A stretch of DNA of 64,000 bases. Origin: Perkinsus olseni. Taxonomy: Eukaryota > Perkinsozoa > Perkinsida > Perkinsidae. The number at the start of each line of letters is the position of its first letter. Position 1 is the first letter of the stretch. The notes beneath the pieces are model-generated. The model did no database searches, was not told where the DNA came from, and worked only from the letters and a program-made list of their open reading frames with translations. A program made the position numbers and the translations under genes. Location of the stretch: NCBI GenBank assembly GCA_013115135.1, contig JABANP010000123.1, positions 62,001-126,000 of the forward strand. The letters are read 5' to 3'. Of the stretch, positions 33,332 through 44,700 are shown one piece after another.

Positions 33332-35539
33332 ATGTCAACTGCTGCTGGCGGCGGCTCGGTGGAAGGGGGGCGTATCCCCCTCAGGAGGAGACCGGCGGGG
33401 AGGGAGGAGCCCACGATGGCCCGCCATTCGTCGTACCACCTAGGCGAGCCACTGTGGCCCTTGCTGCACCTATACGGACCGACACTGAGACGTCCGAAAG
33501 CGCATCGGAGGACGGTGATCGGCTGCGGCTGCGATCAGCTCGCCGCCCCAGTGCCCCGGCTTCGAGGATTAACATGCCTGATACTGGTGGTGGTATGATG
33601 AGAAGGACCACGGTGTCGGCTGGGAGCTTCCCGACGCCAAGAGGAGGTCCTGGGAAGAATAGGACGGGCTCGGGAGGCAGCGGCGGTGGTGCGGCCTATC
33701 CCCCGACGGACTACAATGACCCCCAGCTGGCTACAAGGACCCTTATGGTCTATCGCTTCCCTAGGGAGGCGCAGGAGGTGGATCTAGGTGGGTCGAGGAC
33801 CCCTAGCATCGTCGTCAACTTCTCCCCCTTTTGTGATCAGCTTGTCGTTTCGGGGCTTTCGGCCCTATTGAACACGTGAAAGTGGTGTACGACCCGGTGA
33901 CTCATCTCCCGCGGTGCTACGGCTTCGTCCGCTTCTGCTACCGCGAGAGCTGCGTCATGGCGTTGAGGGCCTGTGAGGAAGGCAAGATCATGATGGATGA
34001 CCCCTTCGGAAGGACATGTACCCTCAGTTCCCATACCACAATTCCCACGAATCGCCTTTTATTAGGGCACTTCGAGGCTAAGTGGGCTCGTAACGCTCGG
34101 GCTGCCGGTGAGATAGACAGGAGCGGCAGCGAGAAAGACCCTCAGCAGCCCCTGCCTGTTCCCACTAGGTCGTACAGTGGAGAGGCTGCTCCCGAAGAGT
34201 AAGCCGACGCGGCAGTCTCACGCTCGATCGTGTTGTCTGTCAGGAACCGTGGAGGACCTCTGCTGCCGAACCCAGCGGGCGATGCCACGACCAGATCCGG
34301 ATCCGATGATTCCCCGACCAAGGCATCAGCTCCCACCCAGGGAGGGCCTCCTAATGGAGCGACTCCGGGCCCGCCCGACCCCTTCGCGGCCCTAAGTGAT
34401 GCCGACTTGGCGCTCATCAATGCTGCTGTAGTAAAGGCGAGGGAGGAGGGGGTTGTGGATTGTGTTTTCCTTGCAGGCTTCCCCTGTGGTCTCCGGGTTA
34501 GAACAGCGAGAGCTCATCCCCGAGGTCCCTGGTTCGGACCTACCGGCTGACACTTCTGTGCAAGCCCTTTCTGCTAAGGCCCTCGAGGAGGCGGAGAATC
34601 TAGCGACCTCAACTGCTGCAGCAGCGGCAGCAGCCGCGGCCCTCAGCCACAGTGGCACCTCGCAGGCGGAACTGGCCAAGCTCATCGAGACCGTATTCAG
34701 AGTAAGTGTCACCAGGCCAATGATTTTCTAACCTCTCCTTCTCTTATTGGCAGGCCGTTCGCAGTAGTGCTCTGGCACACCTCACTGGTGGCGCCCTCGG
34801 ACACGCTGGAGGGACTCCACCGTCTCAGAACGCAACGGCCATGCACGACTTCCTATCCTCTATGGTCGAGGAGCCGCCTGCTGGCCCCTCTGATGGACCT
34901 CCGGCAAGGGGAAGCTCCACGAGCAGCTCTACTGGGTAACTCCTACCCCTCGCGTGCTGCTGCTGCTGCTGTTGTTATTCTGTCCTCAATGGACACATGT
35001 TACCATTCGTTATGATCTCACTACAATGATAATCCTTTTCTTGAGAGTGTGAACTCACTGGTGCTTACCTGTGTTTCTATACCAGACAAGACTCCCTATA
35101 TCAGCAAAGTAGCGGAATACCCCTCAAAGTGGTTGTGATGATGGCGTTCATGATGGACATTGTCGTCGAGAGGCCCCTGTGTACTCACAACCGCCGCCGC
35201 TGCAATAAGCCGTGAATGAAGGGCTGTTGCAACAGCAGCGGGGTCAGCCTCTCTTGATAGTATTGGGTGATGGTGGTTGTGAATCATTCTTCAATGTGCT
35301 CGTATTGGTGTCGACTTCCTGGTTACTGCTTTGTCGGGTGTCCCCTTCATCCTCGTTCTACGGTTCTCTGATCTCATCGTCTTGTGTTTCGCAGTCGTCT
35401 GGCTGAGGGAACATCGGATAGTTCCGACGAGTGGGAATATATTTTATCCCCGAAAAACCCTCACAGTGTGTCTCAGACCGTCGGAGAGGTTGCTCCGCCT
35501 AAACGACCGCACATGGTCTACGGGCCCAGCAGCAACTGA
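33332..35539 (+). CDS. RRM-containing RNA-binding protein, multi-exon
   Basis: Low-complexity N-terminus (Gly/Ser/Arg rich, 33332-33720), then one RNA recognition motif split by an intron: RNP2-like TRTLMVYRFPREAQEVDL (33733-33786) and, after the intron, FGPIEHVKVVYDPVTHLPR followed by RNP1 CYGFVRFCYRESCVMALRAC (33855-33985). An Ala/Pro-rich tail follows (EEAENLATSTAAAAAAAAAL), then a canonical GTAAGTGT..TTGGCAG intron and AVRSSALAHLTGGALGHAGG. The frame can stop at 34939, but splicing at the GTAACTCC there would add exons including QDSLYQQSSGIPLK and a final SDSSDEWEYILSPKNPHSVS, then PPKRPHMVYGPSSN with TGA at 35537. I prefer the longer form because the last exon is clearly coding. The N-terminal ATG is not certain, because the frame shifts once between it and the RRM. 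Confidence 0.65.
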
Positions 35540-35754
35540 CAGCCTCGGCCGGAGCCCGAGGCCCTCGGGCCAGCACTCTAGCCAGGAGCCGATGAGCATT
35601 CCGAGTAGGCTCGGCTTGAATGGTTGAAGACTGACAAACGCGACAATGCAAAGTCTCTCTCGAGAACGGTTTAGAAAATAAGGCAAACAGTTGTGAACAG
35701 AAAGTCCAAAAAAGGTTGCTAGCTGAACAAAAGAATCTGTACATGATAATAAAG

Positions 35755-37569
35755 TTAGTGGGAATATCTCAAGTGCCCGTGGTTGAGCTTGGGGGCGCCG
35801 TTGCACTCGAAGTCGCTTGGTATCATCTCGGCGAGGTAGTCGTACATCAGATCGAAATCGCAAGTTTCCCTGAACGAGCGGTTAGAGAACACACGCGTGC
35901 TGACTGCTGAACTCACTTTCCACGGCACTCCTCGATGGCATCGACGGAGGCAACTCTGCCATTGAAGATCCATCGGGCCTGGTTATCGTCGTAGATCTCT
36001 AGGATGAGCATCGTGGCGAACGGCGGCCAGTAGTTGGCGCACTTGTGTTGGGAGTCCAACCCTGAGCGAAGCCATCGTAAATCAAGGGGGAGGGCCTGCA
36101 AGGGGCGGAGTTACATGTCAAATCCAGGGCAGCAGTGAAGACGCTGGTCGGGCCGGTATCATGACCGATGTAAACAGACAAACGCCTCTCTGGCAGGTCG
36201 AGGTCTTCGAGGACGTCCTGAGACATATCGGGTCAACAGATGCGCCATCGCAAAGCTGTTCACCTTGATGAGAGGGCCGAAGGCAAGCCGGCGAGTTTCT
36301 GCTGATGAGTTGTACTGCAGCAAGTCCCAGTAGGTGGCCTCGTCGGAGATCCTCTTCAACAGGGGACTCTCAGCGCCCAACCCGAAAGGCACTTCTCGCG
36401 AAGTGCTCGGCACTGTCGAGCAAATGTGGCTCATCAGGCAATCCTGAGAGGGATGAGAATGAAGCGATTAACAACCGCAAGGGAAGAACAGGGCTACCAG
36501 CATCCCGGAGTAGAGACCGTCCATTTTCTTCGGGTCGTTAGTGTTGAAGTCATCGTATCGACCGCTGGTAAGGCCAATGAACTTTCCGCTCAAGGGCCGA
36601 TTCATCTGTTCTCTTCACAGCCTCCGACGACTGGAGAAAGTCGTCCAAGGAGCCTGCTAGGCGTGAACACACCTGATGAATACCATAAATCTCGCAACTC
36701 GCTGATGATAAGAGCTCACCCTCGGCTTGGGTGTCATCGAATCGACATCGAGATCGTCAATGACTATGTCCAGAGCGTCGGGGCCATCTACCATGAGAAG
36801 GGTTGCTGCGAGGGAGGGCCGACGGCTGAAGCCTTACATTCTCGAATATTGGGGAAGAGCCCCATGGCCAGGGCCTGGGCGCTGTGGATGGTTCGGGTGA
36901 ACTCAGTTGATCGGAACATGACCTGGGGTTCCAGTGGGGCCTGATCAGCAGGGAGTTGACAGAGGAGTGGTATCGGTGTCCGAGGTACCTCTCCGAGGTC
37001 CAGGGACTCGGCGTAGGCTGCCCTGAGAGCTTGTCCGTTAAGAAGATGCTGCTGGATGCCGGGCTCCACCACTTGGCCTGATCGAAGACACTGACAGGGT
37101 GCTGAGCTCACCACAGGGCTCACCATAAGTGCAGTTTCCCTTCAACAGCATCCGCTTGCCGCCCAGTCTGGTCCAGCCGACCCCAGTGCCCTCAGAGGGG
37201 CTGTTGATGAACCCATAGTATGGTGGCGACGGGGCACATATACCTGGACACGGATGAAGGGAAGAGACAGGGACGAAGGGCTTACTCGGTATCATCTCCC
37301 TCCCAGCAGGTCAGGTCTCTGGTGAGCACTCTAGCACCATGACGACCAAAGACGACTACACGCTCCTACACAAGGTCCCGGGTTCAATTCCAGGCAGAGT
37401 CATTATAACCTACCGGCTTGGCATCAGGCTTGTCACTGCGCTCGGGTATGTCACCCCAAGTCATATCAGAGTGGCAATAATAGAGGGGGTCCTCTTCCGG
37501 GAAGGACACCCTCCCCTCAGCCTGGACCAGTGAGGTCACTGCGACTGCTGCTGCTACAATGAACTTCAT
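35755..37569 (-). CDS. Histidine acid phosphatase family protein, secreted, multi-exon
   Basis: ATG at 37569 gives the signal peptide MKFIVAAAVAVTSLVQAEG. Later exons follow the family order: VVEPGIQQHLLNGQALRAAY (cf. LTxxGxxQ..LGxxLRxRY), QVMFRSTEFTRTIHSAQALA then MGLFPN (the RSTxxxRTxxSAxAxxxGLFP strand), RLSVYIGHDTGPTSVFTAAL (the catalytic HD motif), PPFATMLILEIYDDNQARW (PPYAS.L.FEL), and CRGK|VFSNRSFRETCDFDLMYD near the C-terminus. The usual N-terminal RHGxRxP motif was not found; the expected site may lie in an unrecognised exon or be replaced, which would matter for catalysis. The protein is probably vacuolar or secreted. Intron 1 carries an inverted tRNA T-arm sequence. Confidence 0.75.
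37371..37408 (+). other. tRNA 3'-end-like sequence inside acid phosphatase intron 1
   Basis: Plus strand AAGGTCCCGGGTTCAATTCC then AGGCAGAGTC, a B box with an acceptor-like tail, antisense to the host gene. The intron starts on the minus strand at GTTATAATGACTC, right after the exon encoding DKPDAKPVG. Confidence 0.6.
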
Positions 37570-38197
37570 TTCCGATGAGGATGTCGATGATCTTGTCGTT
37601 AGTCTCCGAGCCCGCAGCTAGCTAGGGAACCCCAGGCTAAGCTGCAAGATACCATCCGACGCCCGGGACCTCCTCGGGAGGGGACAGCAGCTTTGCACGG
37701 GCCCCTCACTCTCGGCATACATGATCTCATAATTCATCAGGAAAGCCGAGCTTTTTTTCTGATATTTGAACGACGTAGCCTCGGGGACGCCATTAATAGC
37801 CTAGTACGATCTTCCCTTCTCATTCAACCGCTACCCCAATCCTCCACAAATTCTCAGTGCACTAAGTACTTCCCGCCCTCGGCAAGATTGATGTTGCCAG
37901 CGTGCTGGTATTTTTTACTCGTCGTATCCGCTGTGCTCTCTTCACCTTCGCGGTGTTCCCTGAGAGCTACGTCAATACTAGAGCCGCGCGGGTGGGATAA
38001 TTCCACAATCTTGTGGAGTTCAGTATGTGAGTTGATCTGAGGGCCTCATCAACAGGCTGATTCGATACTCACAGAAAGGTACATCGGAGGTGCTAGTCTA
38101 ACCAAGCCGTAATGTCGGCGTTGAACTCTAAACTCGCGCATACAGCAGCCCAGCCTCTGACTATCGAACGCAATGGAAGGCGTGAAGGAAAGAAACG
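37570..38197. other. Intergenic
   Basis: No supported gene; it separates two minus-strand genes. Confidence 0.45.
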
Positions 38198-41100
38198 TCA
38201 TAAATATTCCAAGCTAGTGTCCTGGACATCCGATGTAGCATAGTTCTCAGAGGCTACAATGTCGGCCAGTCTCTCGATATGCCGCGCCACAGCCAACAGC
38301 TGGACACCGTCCCCCATCTTCGACCGCTTGGTAGGCGTACTCGTCGCTGAGGAGGCTTTGGCGACCTGAAAGGTGGACGAACCGTTGCAATGATACTATC
38401 TATGGTCCGCGCTACCGACCGATTTTGTCTGACCGTCTCCACCAGCAGCAGCAGCATTAGCGTCACCCTTCACAGCAGGCACTGAGGCCTGTATGGTGAC
38501 GAGGCAACGCTGGGGTACCAACGACCACCCCACCTCGGGTTCTGTGGTCGACGACGCAGACCGACAGGCCTGACGATCGGGTAAATTGAAATCGGGAGAG
38601 GACGGAGGCGGCATCGAGTGTTCAACAGACTGCTGCATCTTATGAATTGCAGGAGCGCTTCCAGGATGGAATTTAACGTATAAAAGACGATCGTAAAAGC
38701 ACTTTCGAAAGAAAGTCTATCGAGCATCCTGATTGCACACGAGGGAATCTCCTTTGCAAAGCGTCTCATTGCACTGCATGTCAGCAGCGAGTCCCTAACT
38801 GAGTACATGGGCTTCGAGTCTAACTGGGCCGAAACCGCAAGCGTCGGACCATAAACTCACTCAAACCCGGAGTGCCCCCTTGGTCAAACCTATCCGGGAC
38901 CTATAGCCACCCAGTGTTAGCCATTTCCTCGGTGATCGTCATGAGCCATGGCCTACCTCCTCTAGTGTTGCAGGGTTGGGTGGTGTGCTGGCCAACGCCT
39001 TAGCAGGCCTCATCACCTCCCAGGCAGCCTCCCCCTTCTCGCCGAGCACCTGGCCGTCCAGGCGACCGTTGAAAAGTCGACAGATGCGCACGACGACACC
39101 TTGAGGGCTGATACCTGAAATCCGTAACGAGCCATGATCAACCTAAGATACTTCGGATGCCCACCTTGCCAGAGGGGCGCCTGTATGCCGGTATCGCCGA
39201 TGAGTTCAAAGCCGCTCTGCATCAGGAAAGTTCGGATGTCGACTGGTGACGCGGGGCACTCTGTCACCGTCCGACCGTTGACCAGATATCTTCAGAGAGG
39301 AATTTCGTGGCGCGCGGTCACGGCAATGATGAGCTGCTTACTTCAAAGGAGCCGATTCGAGTGTTGAGACGTGTTGAGCAAGGACGGTACCTGAATGAAA
39401 GGCTTGCGGCAATCGAGGTCCCGGGTTCGAACCTACGGAGGGGTATTTTTGCGCCGCTAAACCGGAGTATCGTCTCTCCACAGCTTGACCTGATGCCACT
39501 ATTCGGCAGGTCGTAGAGGACTTGGGCCTCTGTCTCATGCACAGCCACATTCATATTACCGACACCGTGTAGCGGGCCTGTACCTGAGCAGCGATCAGGG
39601 TGGACTCTGAAAAAAGCCGAAAGAATCTTCAAGTTGGAGCGAATTTGACGGGAGTTGAGAGGAGCACATCACTGGGATGTTATTATGCAGCTCATCAGTC
39701 GATAGCGATTCTTGTGGCCTTGTGTGTTGACAATTTTTGAGATCTCGATACAGGGCGTGAAAGCCTCCGCTTTGGGAGCTTCGCCACTTCGTCAGCAGAC
39801 GACAGGGAAGCGTTCTGGCTGAGTATAATTGTGAGCAACATGATCGGGTTTGGGGTTAAATACTCGCCTAGTGACGACCAATGGCAGAAGATTAGCGGGG
39901 CTTTGGTTAAGCTCATTCAAGTAATATACGGTCAGTAGCATGCTGCCTCCTCAGTTATTGTTCTGGTCGTTCGGCAATTGTTGGTATGAACGCCTCTGGT
40001 CAGAGCTCGGCTAGTGAATACAATAATCGATACGTCACTAACGATGATAATTGGATACAAACCACGCTCAACCTAAAGATACTTACGTGAATAGCTCGGC
40101 AACACTCCGACGAGGGGACTTGACCTCCCTCATGCCCCCTCGGGTCACCAAATCCTCACCGAGAGCTTCGGAACAGTCACCCTTCACCAACACTGACAAC
40201 TGCAGTCGAAGATGCTGCACTGGACGACGAGATGTGGAAGATGTGGTATTAGAATCCATAAGAAACACACTTCCACGAAGAGGTGATGAGAAGGCAGCCA
40301 CTGGCAGGGCTTGCTACGATAATAAAATCTCTCGCTGCCAGGATCGGCAACCAGACAGGGGGCGTTCGACAGGCCAATTTTGAACCAGCTCACAATCAAT
40401 CTTTCTTTCTCGGCCAGGTGTGATCGTCCGACCAGTACCAGGGCCTTGGTCCAGCCGACCACAGGTCGCATTGACCGTTGCGGTCACCGACGGTTCTGTA
40501 ACCCCCTTTTTAGGTGTAATTTATACTCCAGAATTACTCTGAGGATCGGTAAATGACCACAACGCTGCTGTCCTCCGCATAACAATTTTTTATGTGGAGA
40601 AAAAGTATACTCGAGAATTGATTCTGAGTTGGTTCAGAATTAGCTCACTGAACTCCCCTGGAAACCGCTGAAAAATTCGGCCATTTGGAAATGCAACGCC
40701 CCGCGAACGTCGAACACCAAACGCAACCACTCCGGGAAGAACAGAAACACCCACAGAAACAAAAAATCATGGATTATGGATGATCATCGTCGAGTCGCTC
40801 CGAGTTCAGCCGACAAGATACTCCGCGACCTCCTCGTCATCAACACGCTCGCATATCCGAAGATATCTTTTCAAGTCGCTGAACGCCATACCAATAAAAT
40901 CGCAACTCAGCACAATACGGCGCACCTGTCCGACATCGGCAGTCGCCTTTCGACAGCCCTGACCAGCTTAGGGCGAGACGCTTCCCACAACTCAACTGCG
41001 GCTGATGATTCACTCGAAGGGAGGCACGCCATCAGGCGAGACATCACCGACAGGAGCTCCCTGGCAGCCCGGTCCTGAAGGGGTTGGTTCGATGACTATC
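38198..41100 (-). CDS. Unidentified intron-rich gene (3' end clear, 5' end not)
   Basis: Coding exons are evident on the minus strand. One near 40440-40300 reads ALVLVGRSHLAEKERLIVSW. TECPASPVDIRTFLMQSGFE then LIGDTGIQAPLWQ (39267-39165) is spliced across a 50-nt intron to GISPQGVVVRICRLFNGRLD and GQVLGEKGEAAWEVMRPAKA. After a low-complexity segment (KGDANAAAAGGDGQTKSVG) come KMGDGVQLLAVARHIERLAD and IVASENYATSDVQDTSLEYL, with TGA at 38198. I do not recognise the family; the C-terminus resembles a nuclear or regulatory protein tail. Introns contain the GTATCTTAGGTTGA motif (39138-39151, 40069-40083), the AATTTCGTGGCGC motif and a tRNA T-arm sequence. The 5' boundary near 41.1 kb is a guess. 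Confidence 0.45.
38618..38685 (+). repeat. ~65-nt dispersed intron element, copy 3
   Basis: Starts GTGTTCAACAGACTGCTGC; the inner part is GGAGCGCTTCCAGGATGG, then AATTTAACGTATAA. It is closest to the copy at 51348. Confidence 0.55.
39115..39164 (-). repeat. 50-nt intron with the GTATCTTAGGTTGA motif
   Basis: Donor GTGGGCATCC, acceptor GGATTTCAG. The motif begins 13 nt inside the donor, as in ATG2 intron 2. The flanking exons stay in frame (APLWQ, GISPQ). Confidence 0.65.
39413..39450 (+). other. tRNA T-arm-like sequence, antisense to host gene
   Basis: GAGGTCCCGGGTTCGAACCT followed by ACGGAGGGGTATTTTTG. It is probably within a short intron of the unidentified minus-strand gene. Confidence 0.5.
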
Positions 41101-41213
41101 TTCGAGAACGAGCGATGAGTTCTTTCCGACTCACAGCAGAGAGATAGAGGAAATGCATGGTGGTGGATATAGTAACATACGGTATGTGCCAGTTCGATAC
41201 ACAAATAACATTT

Positions 41214-41326
41214 TTCTGCAAATTTTTCTGTGAATTTTGTGTAAATTTTTCTGTAAATTGTTCAGTAAATTTTTTTGTAAATTTTTTCGTGAATTTTTCT
41301 GTAAATTTTTCTGTAAATTCCTCTCT
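41214..41326. repeat. 12-bp imperfect tandem repeat
   Basis: Unit close to GTAAATTTTTCT, about nine copies, T-rich on the plus strand. Because 12 is a multiple of 3, the minus strand stays open (EKFTKKFT..), but this is probably not protein. Confidence 0.75.
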
Positions 41327-41799
41327 TAATCGACTTTCTCGTGAAGCATGATTCATCATTGACCTCTCCCACACACAGTGAATACGCAGAAAAACATCAT
41401 TCGCACATCGAACAGGCGCGTACCATAAACTACGATCGAATTCCCGCCAAGACTTGGGCGCTGATAAAAGGCAAGCGGGCTTCCTACCGATGATGGCAAG
41501 TCGGCTTCCGCTATGTACTCAATAACATCATAAACGATGGTCTCTTTCAGTCTTGCTATCATGGCTGTAGCCTGATCAGAAAGAAGAGTACGTCTTCAAT
41601 TGCCACGCCAAAGCCAGCGGTTTTTGGGGGGCGTCAAGCTGTGCCCCTGTAGCTATGCATCGCGAGCTTATCATCACCAGAAAAGCATCTAATCGCAGTG
41701 TTGAAGCAAGTCCCGCCTTCGTACTGCTAATTTCGTAATGATACGCTATAAGCTACAACAGAACGCAGTCGGGCAACAGCGGAGCGAAGCGATGCATGA

Positions 41800-44700
41800 A
41801 TTAAAAGATTCGTATCCTTCTTGCCTGTGGCATAGCACTGAGGCACTCCACTATGAGTACTCCCTCATGGACTCTGGCAAGGCCGTCGTCCCCTGCGGAA
41901 GCAGCCCTGCTCTTCATGTAGTGATGATTCAGCGTCGGCAACTGAATACATCAAAGATGTCCTCGCAGGGATTCGAACCCGGGACCTTCCAGCCTCACCA
42001 GTCGCGTGTTCACGAACTTCTCATCGTAGTGCTTCAGCTTCCTCAACGCTGCCATCAGCTGCAGACACCCTTTTGTGTCTAGCTGCGTAGTGGTATAATA
42101 AAGACAAATTTTAATCATTTTCTCCAGACACCTCCGCAAGGCATCCCGAAGGCCGTCATCGACTGTCTCTATGTCAACCACCGTCGCCATCGACACTATA
42201 AACCTGAAAGTTGAGCCACCAAAAGAAGCACAACCGAGTAACCTCAGGCATAGCGATAATTTCATCGCACGACCTCTACCGACCGACTAGCGGAGCATTC
42301 TCTCACACAATGATCTTGTCGTGTCTCAAACGCTGTCTCTCGCGATCTACCCGAACCCGATAGAGGTGGGCGACAGTACAGGTACGGCCTAGTACGGAGA
42401 ACGGTACGGGTACGAGTATGGCTCCGTACCCGTACTACCCGTTGCAGCGGTTCCCAAGTACCGTACTAGTACGCCGTACTTCAAGTACGGAGTAATTTGA
42501 TACACGTATGCGTTGTCTAATATAGTTGATACGTACTGATTCTCCGTATCCGTACTAAGTTGACAGTTTGGAACGTACACCGTACCGTACTTTCCTCGAC
42601 CCCAGTACGGTTGCACAGCTCTAGAACCCAAGCAACAATCTGAACCCGTCTGAGCTCTACCAACCTCGAGGTGAGGTGCAGAACGAAGAAGCTCCCCTAC
42701 CGATGGGCCTCCAGTGGGGTCACAGGCTTCCGCTTTCTGCTGCTTCCAGCTGTGAGATCGTCATCGGACACAAGACGAGTAGTGAGCTCTTCACAGAGGG
42801 CCGAGAACAATGGCGGCGACAAGAAACCCAGCTGAGGGTAGGAAAAGGAGACAGACTCCCATGTTACAAATTATACTCTATAATTTCCACTCACGAATCC
42901 TTCTGTGAGGGAAGAGTATCTTTGTTGCACTGTCGTACGGCGTATATTTACGATCGCCATTCACTAACCTCGAACGCTTCACTATCAGGTTATCTATAAT
43001 TTAATCTTCAATTCAACTTCTCAAGATTAACCTGGTTATAGGGCTACCCAGATTACGATTTTCATGGTCTCGTGAAAGCTTCACATAATTTCGTGGCGCG
43101 CGGTAATTTCGGGTTACCTTGGCGTATGCTTGGGCTATTGCACATAGTTGGAAACTCTGCAGTTGCGGAAGATACTCCGGCAGGACTGAAGCCGCCACCT
43201 CGAAGAGAAGTTGTACCTCGACAGGGCCTTCTCCGACTAGGGTCGAAAGATACTTCATAATAGAAGTCAAAAGAGACTTTATCATAGAGGTCGAAAGATA
43301 CCTCACGAAAGAGGTCGAAAGATACTTCATAATAGAGGTCGAAAGATACTCTATCATAGAGGTCGAAAGATACTCTATCATAGAGGTCGAAAGATACTTT
43401 ATCATAGAGGTCGAAAGATACTTCATCATAGAGGTCGAAAGATACTTTATCAGACAAGACCAGAAAAATACACCAACAGAAAAGAAAAGGTACTCATACG
43501 GTATGAGTCATACCCGATTTGTCGTCAGCTCAGTACAAATAATTCTACACTATGTATACAATTGGAAAAAGTCTAAAAATTTAATTTCACCTACTGAGAG
43601 TTTGAACCTGATTCATTAACACAGTATTCGTTACGACCACAAGAATACACTCTCCCAAAACTGTGCCTACAACCTTCCGAGGCAAGCGCGCAGTACATTG
43701 CCCGCCTCCGGTTGGTGCCCCTCCTCCTCCTCTCCATTCATCGGCCGTCTCAGTCGAGGCAGCCGACCATACGACTCCAGCACGCTCACCAGCTGTCCAG
43801 CATGCAGCTCACTAAGCCTCGACACCAGTACACCAGCTGAGAATATGTCGTGACCGGGGTTCGAACCCGGGACCTCCTCCCTCACCAACAACATCCAGCA
43901 CTTGACTGTCATACATCCTCGACTGTCCGCTAGCTCGAGCGATGAGCCGACAGTCCGAGACCGACATGCAGGAACTTGGCAGGGCGACTGAATCAGAGCA
44001 GACCACGTCTGAGGATCACCGAACGCTGCAGCCCTCCACGGCAAGAGGACGGGGAGGATACACTCGGCGATCGTTCTTCACCGGAAAGATATTCTCTAAT
44101 TCCACCAGAAACGGATAGGATTTCCGAAAGTTGTGGTATCATATTAATTTAGTTTCAATCACGAACTTCGCGGTGAGGGATTTTCTACTGAGCACTGATT
44201 TTTCCTTTTCGCTCGTCATTTTTTGACAGTTTCTGTATTTTTTTGTGATTTTTTTATTTCATTTGCAGCATTTTTTGCTCGTCGCATCGAGGAGAATCAG
44301 TCCCTCCCACCCTCGGAGTCCGCCTTCCCCGAATCTGCTGCCGCGCCGCCTCCTCCTTTTCCGGAACCTCTCCTTCATTCAACCCCATCGCCTCCAACTC
44401 GCCGAGTATCCGCCCGTTCAACTGAACACACAAACATAAATCCACGCACGTGGAATCTTAGGTCGAACACAGTCTTCCACAAAAAAGGTCGACTCACGAA
44501 ATATCCTAATTATTGTAAACCCACTCACCGCAATAAACCACCCTTCGAAACAACTTCACAATTGCCAAATAAAACCTGGACGGGTGCCATCAAACCGAAA
44601 GATACGATAAATTTCTTCGTAAATGAAAACTGTTGCAGAAGCTCCAAGAAGTTTTCATTCACCCTCCGGTCGTTCCGAGTCTTAAGAGTGGTCAAGCAGC

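Noticed and set aside
43013..43619. Repeat proteins on both strands (VERYFIIE and LSTSMIKY periods)
   Set aside because: Product of the 24-bp tandem array, which contains an intron motif; flanking frames do not support a protein.
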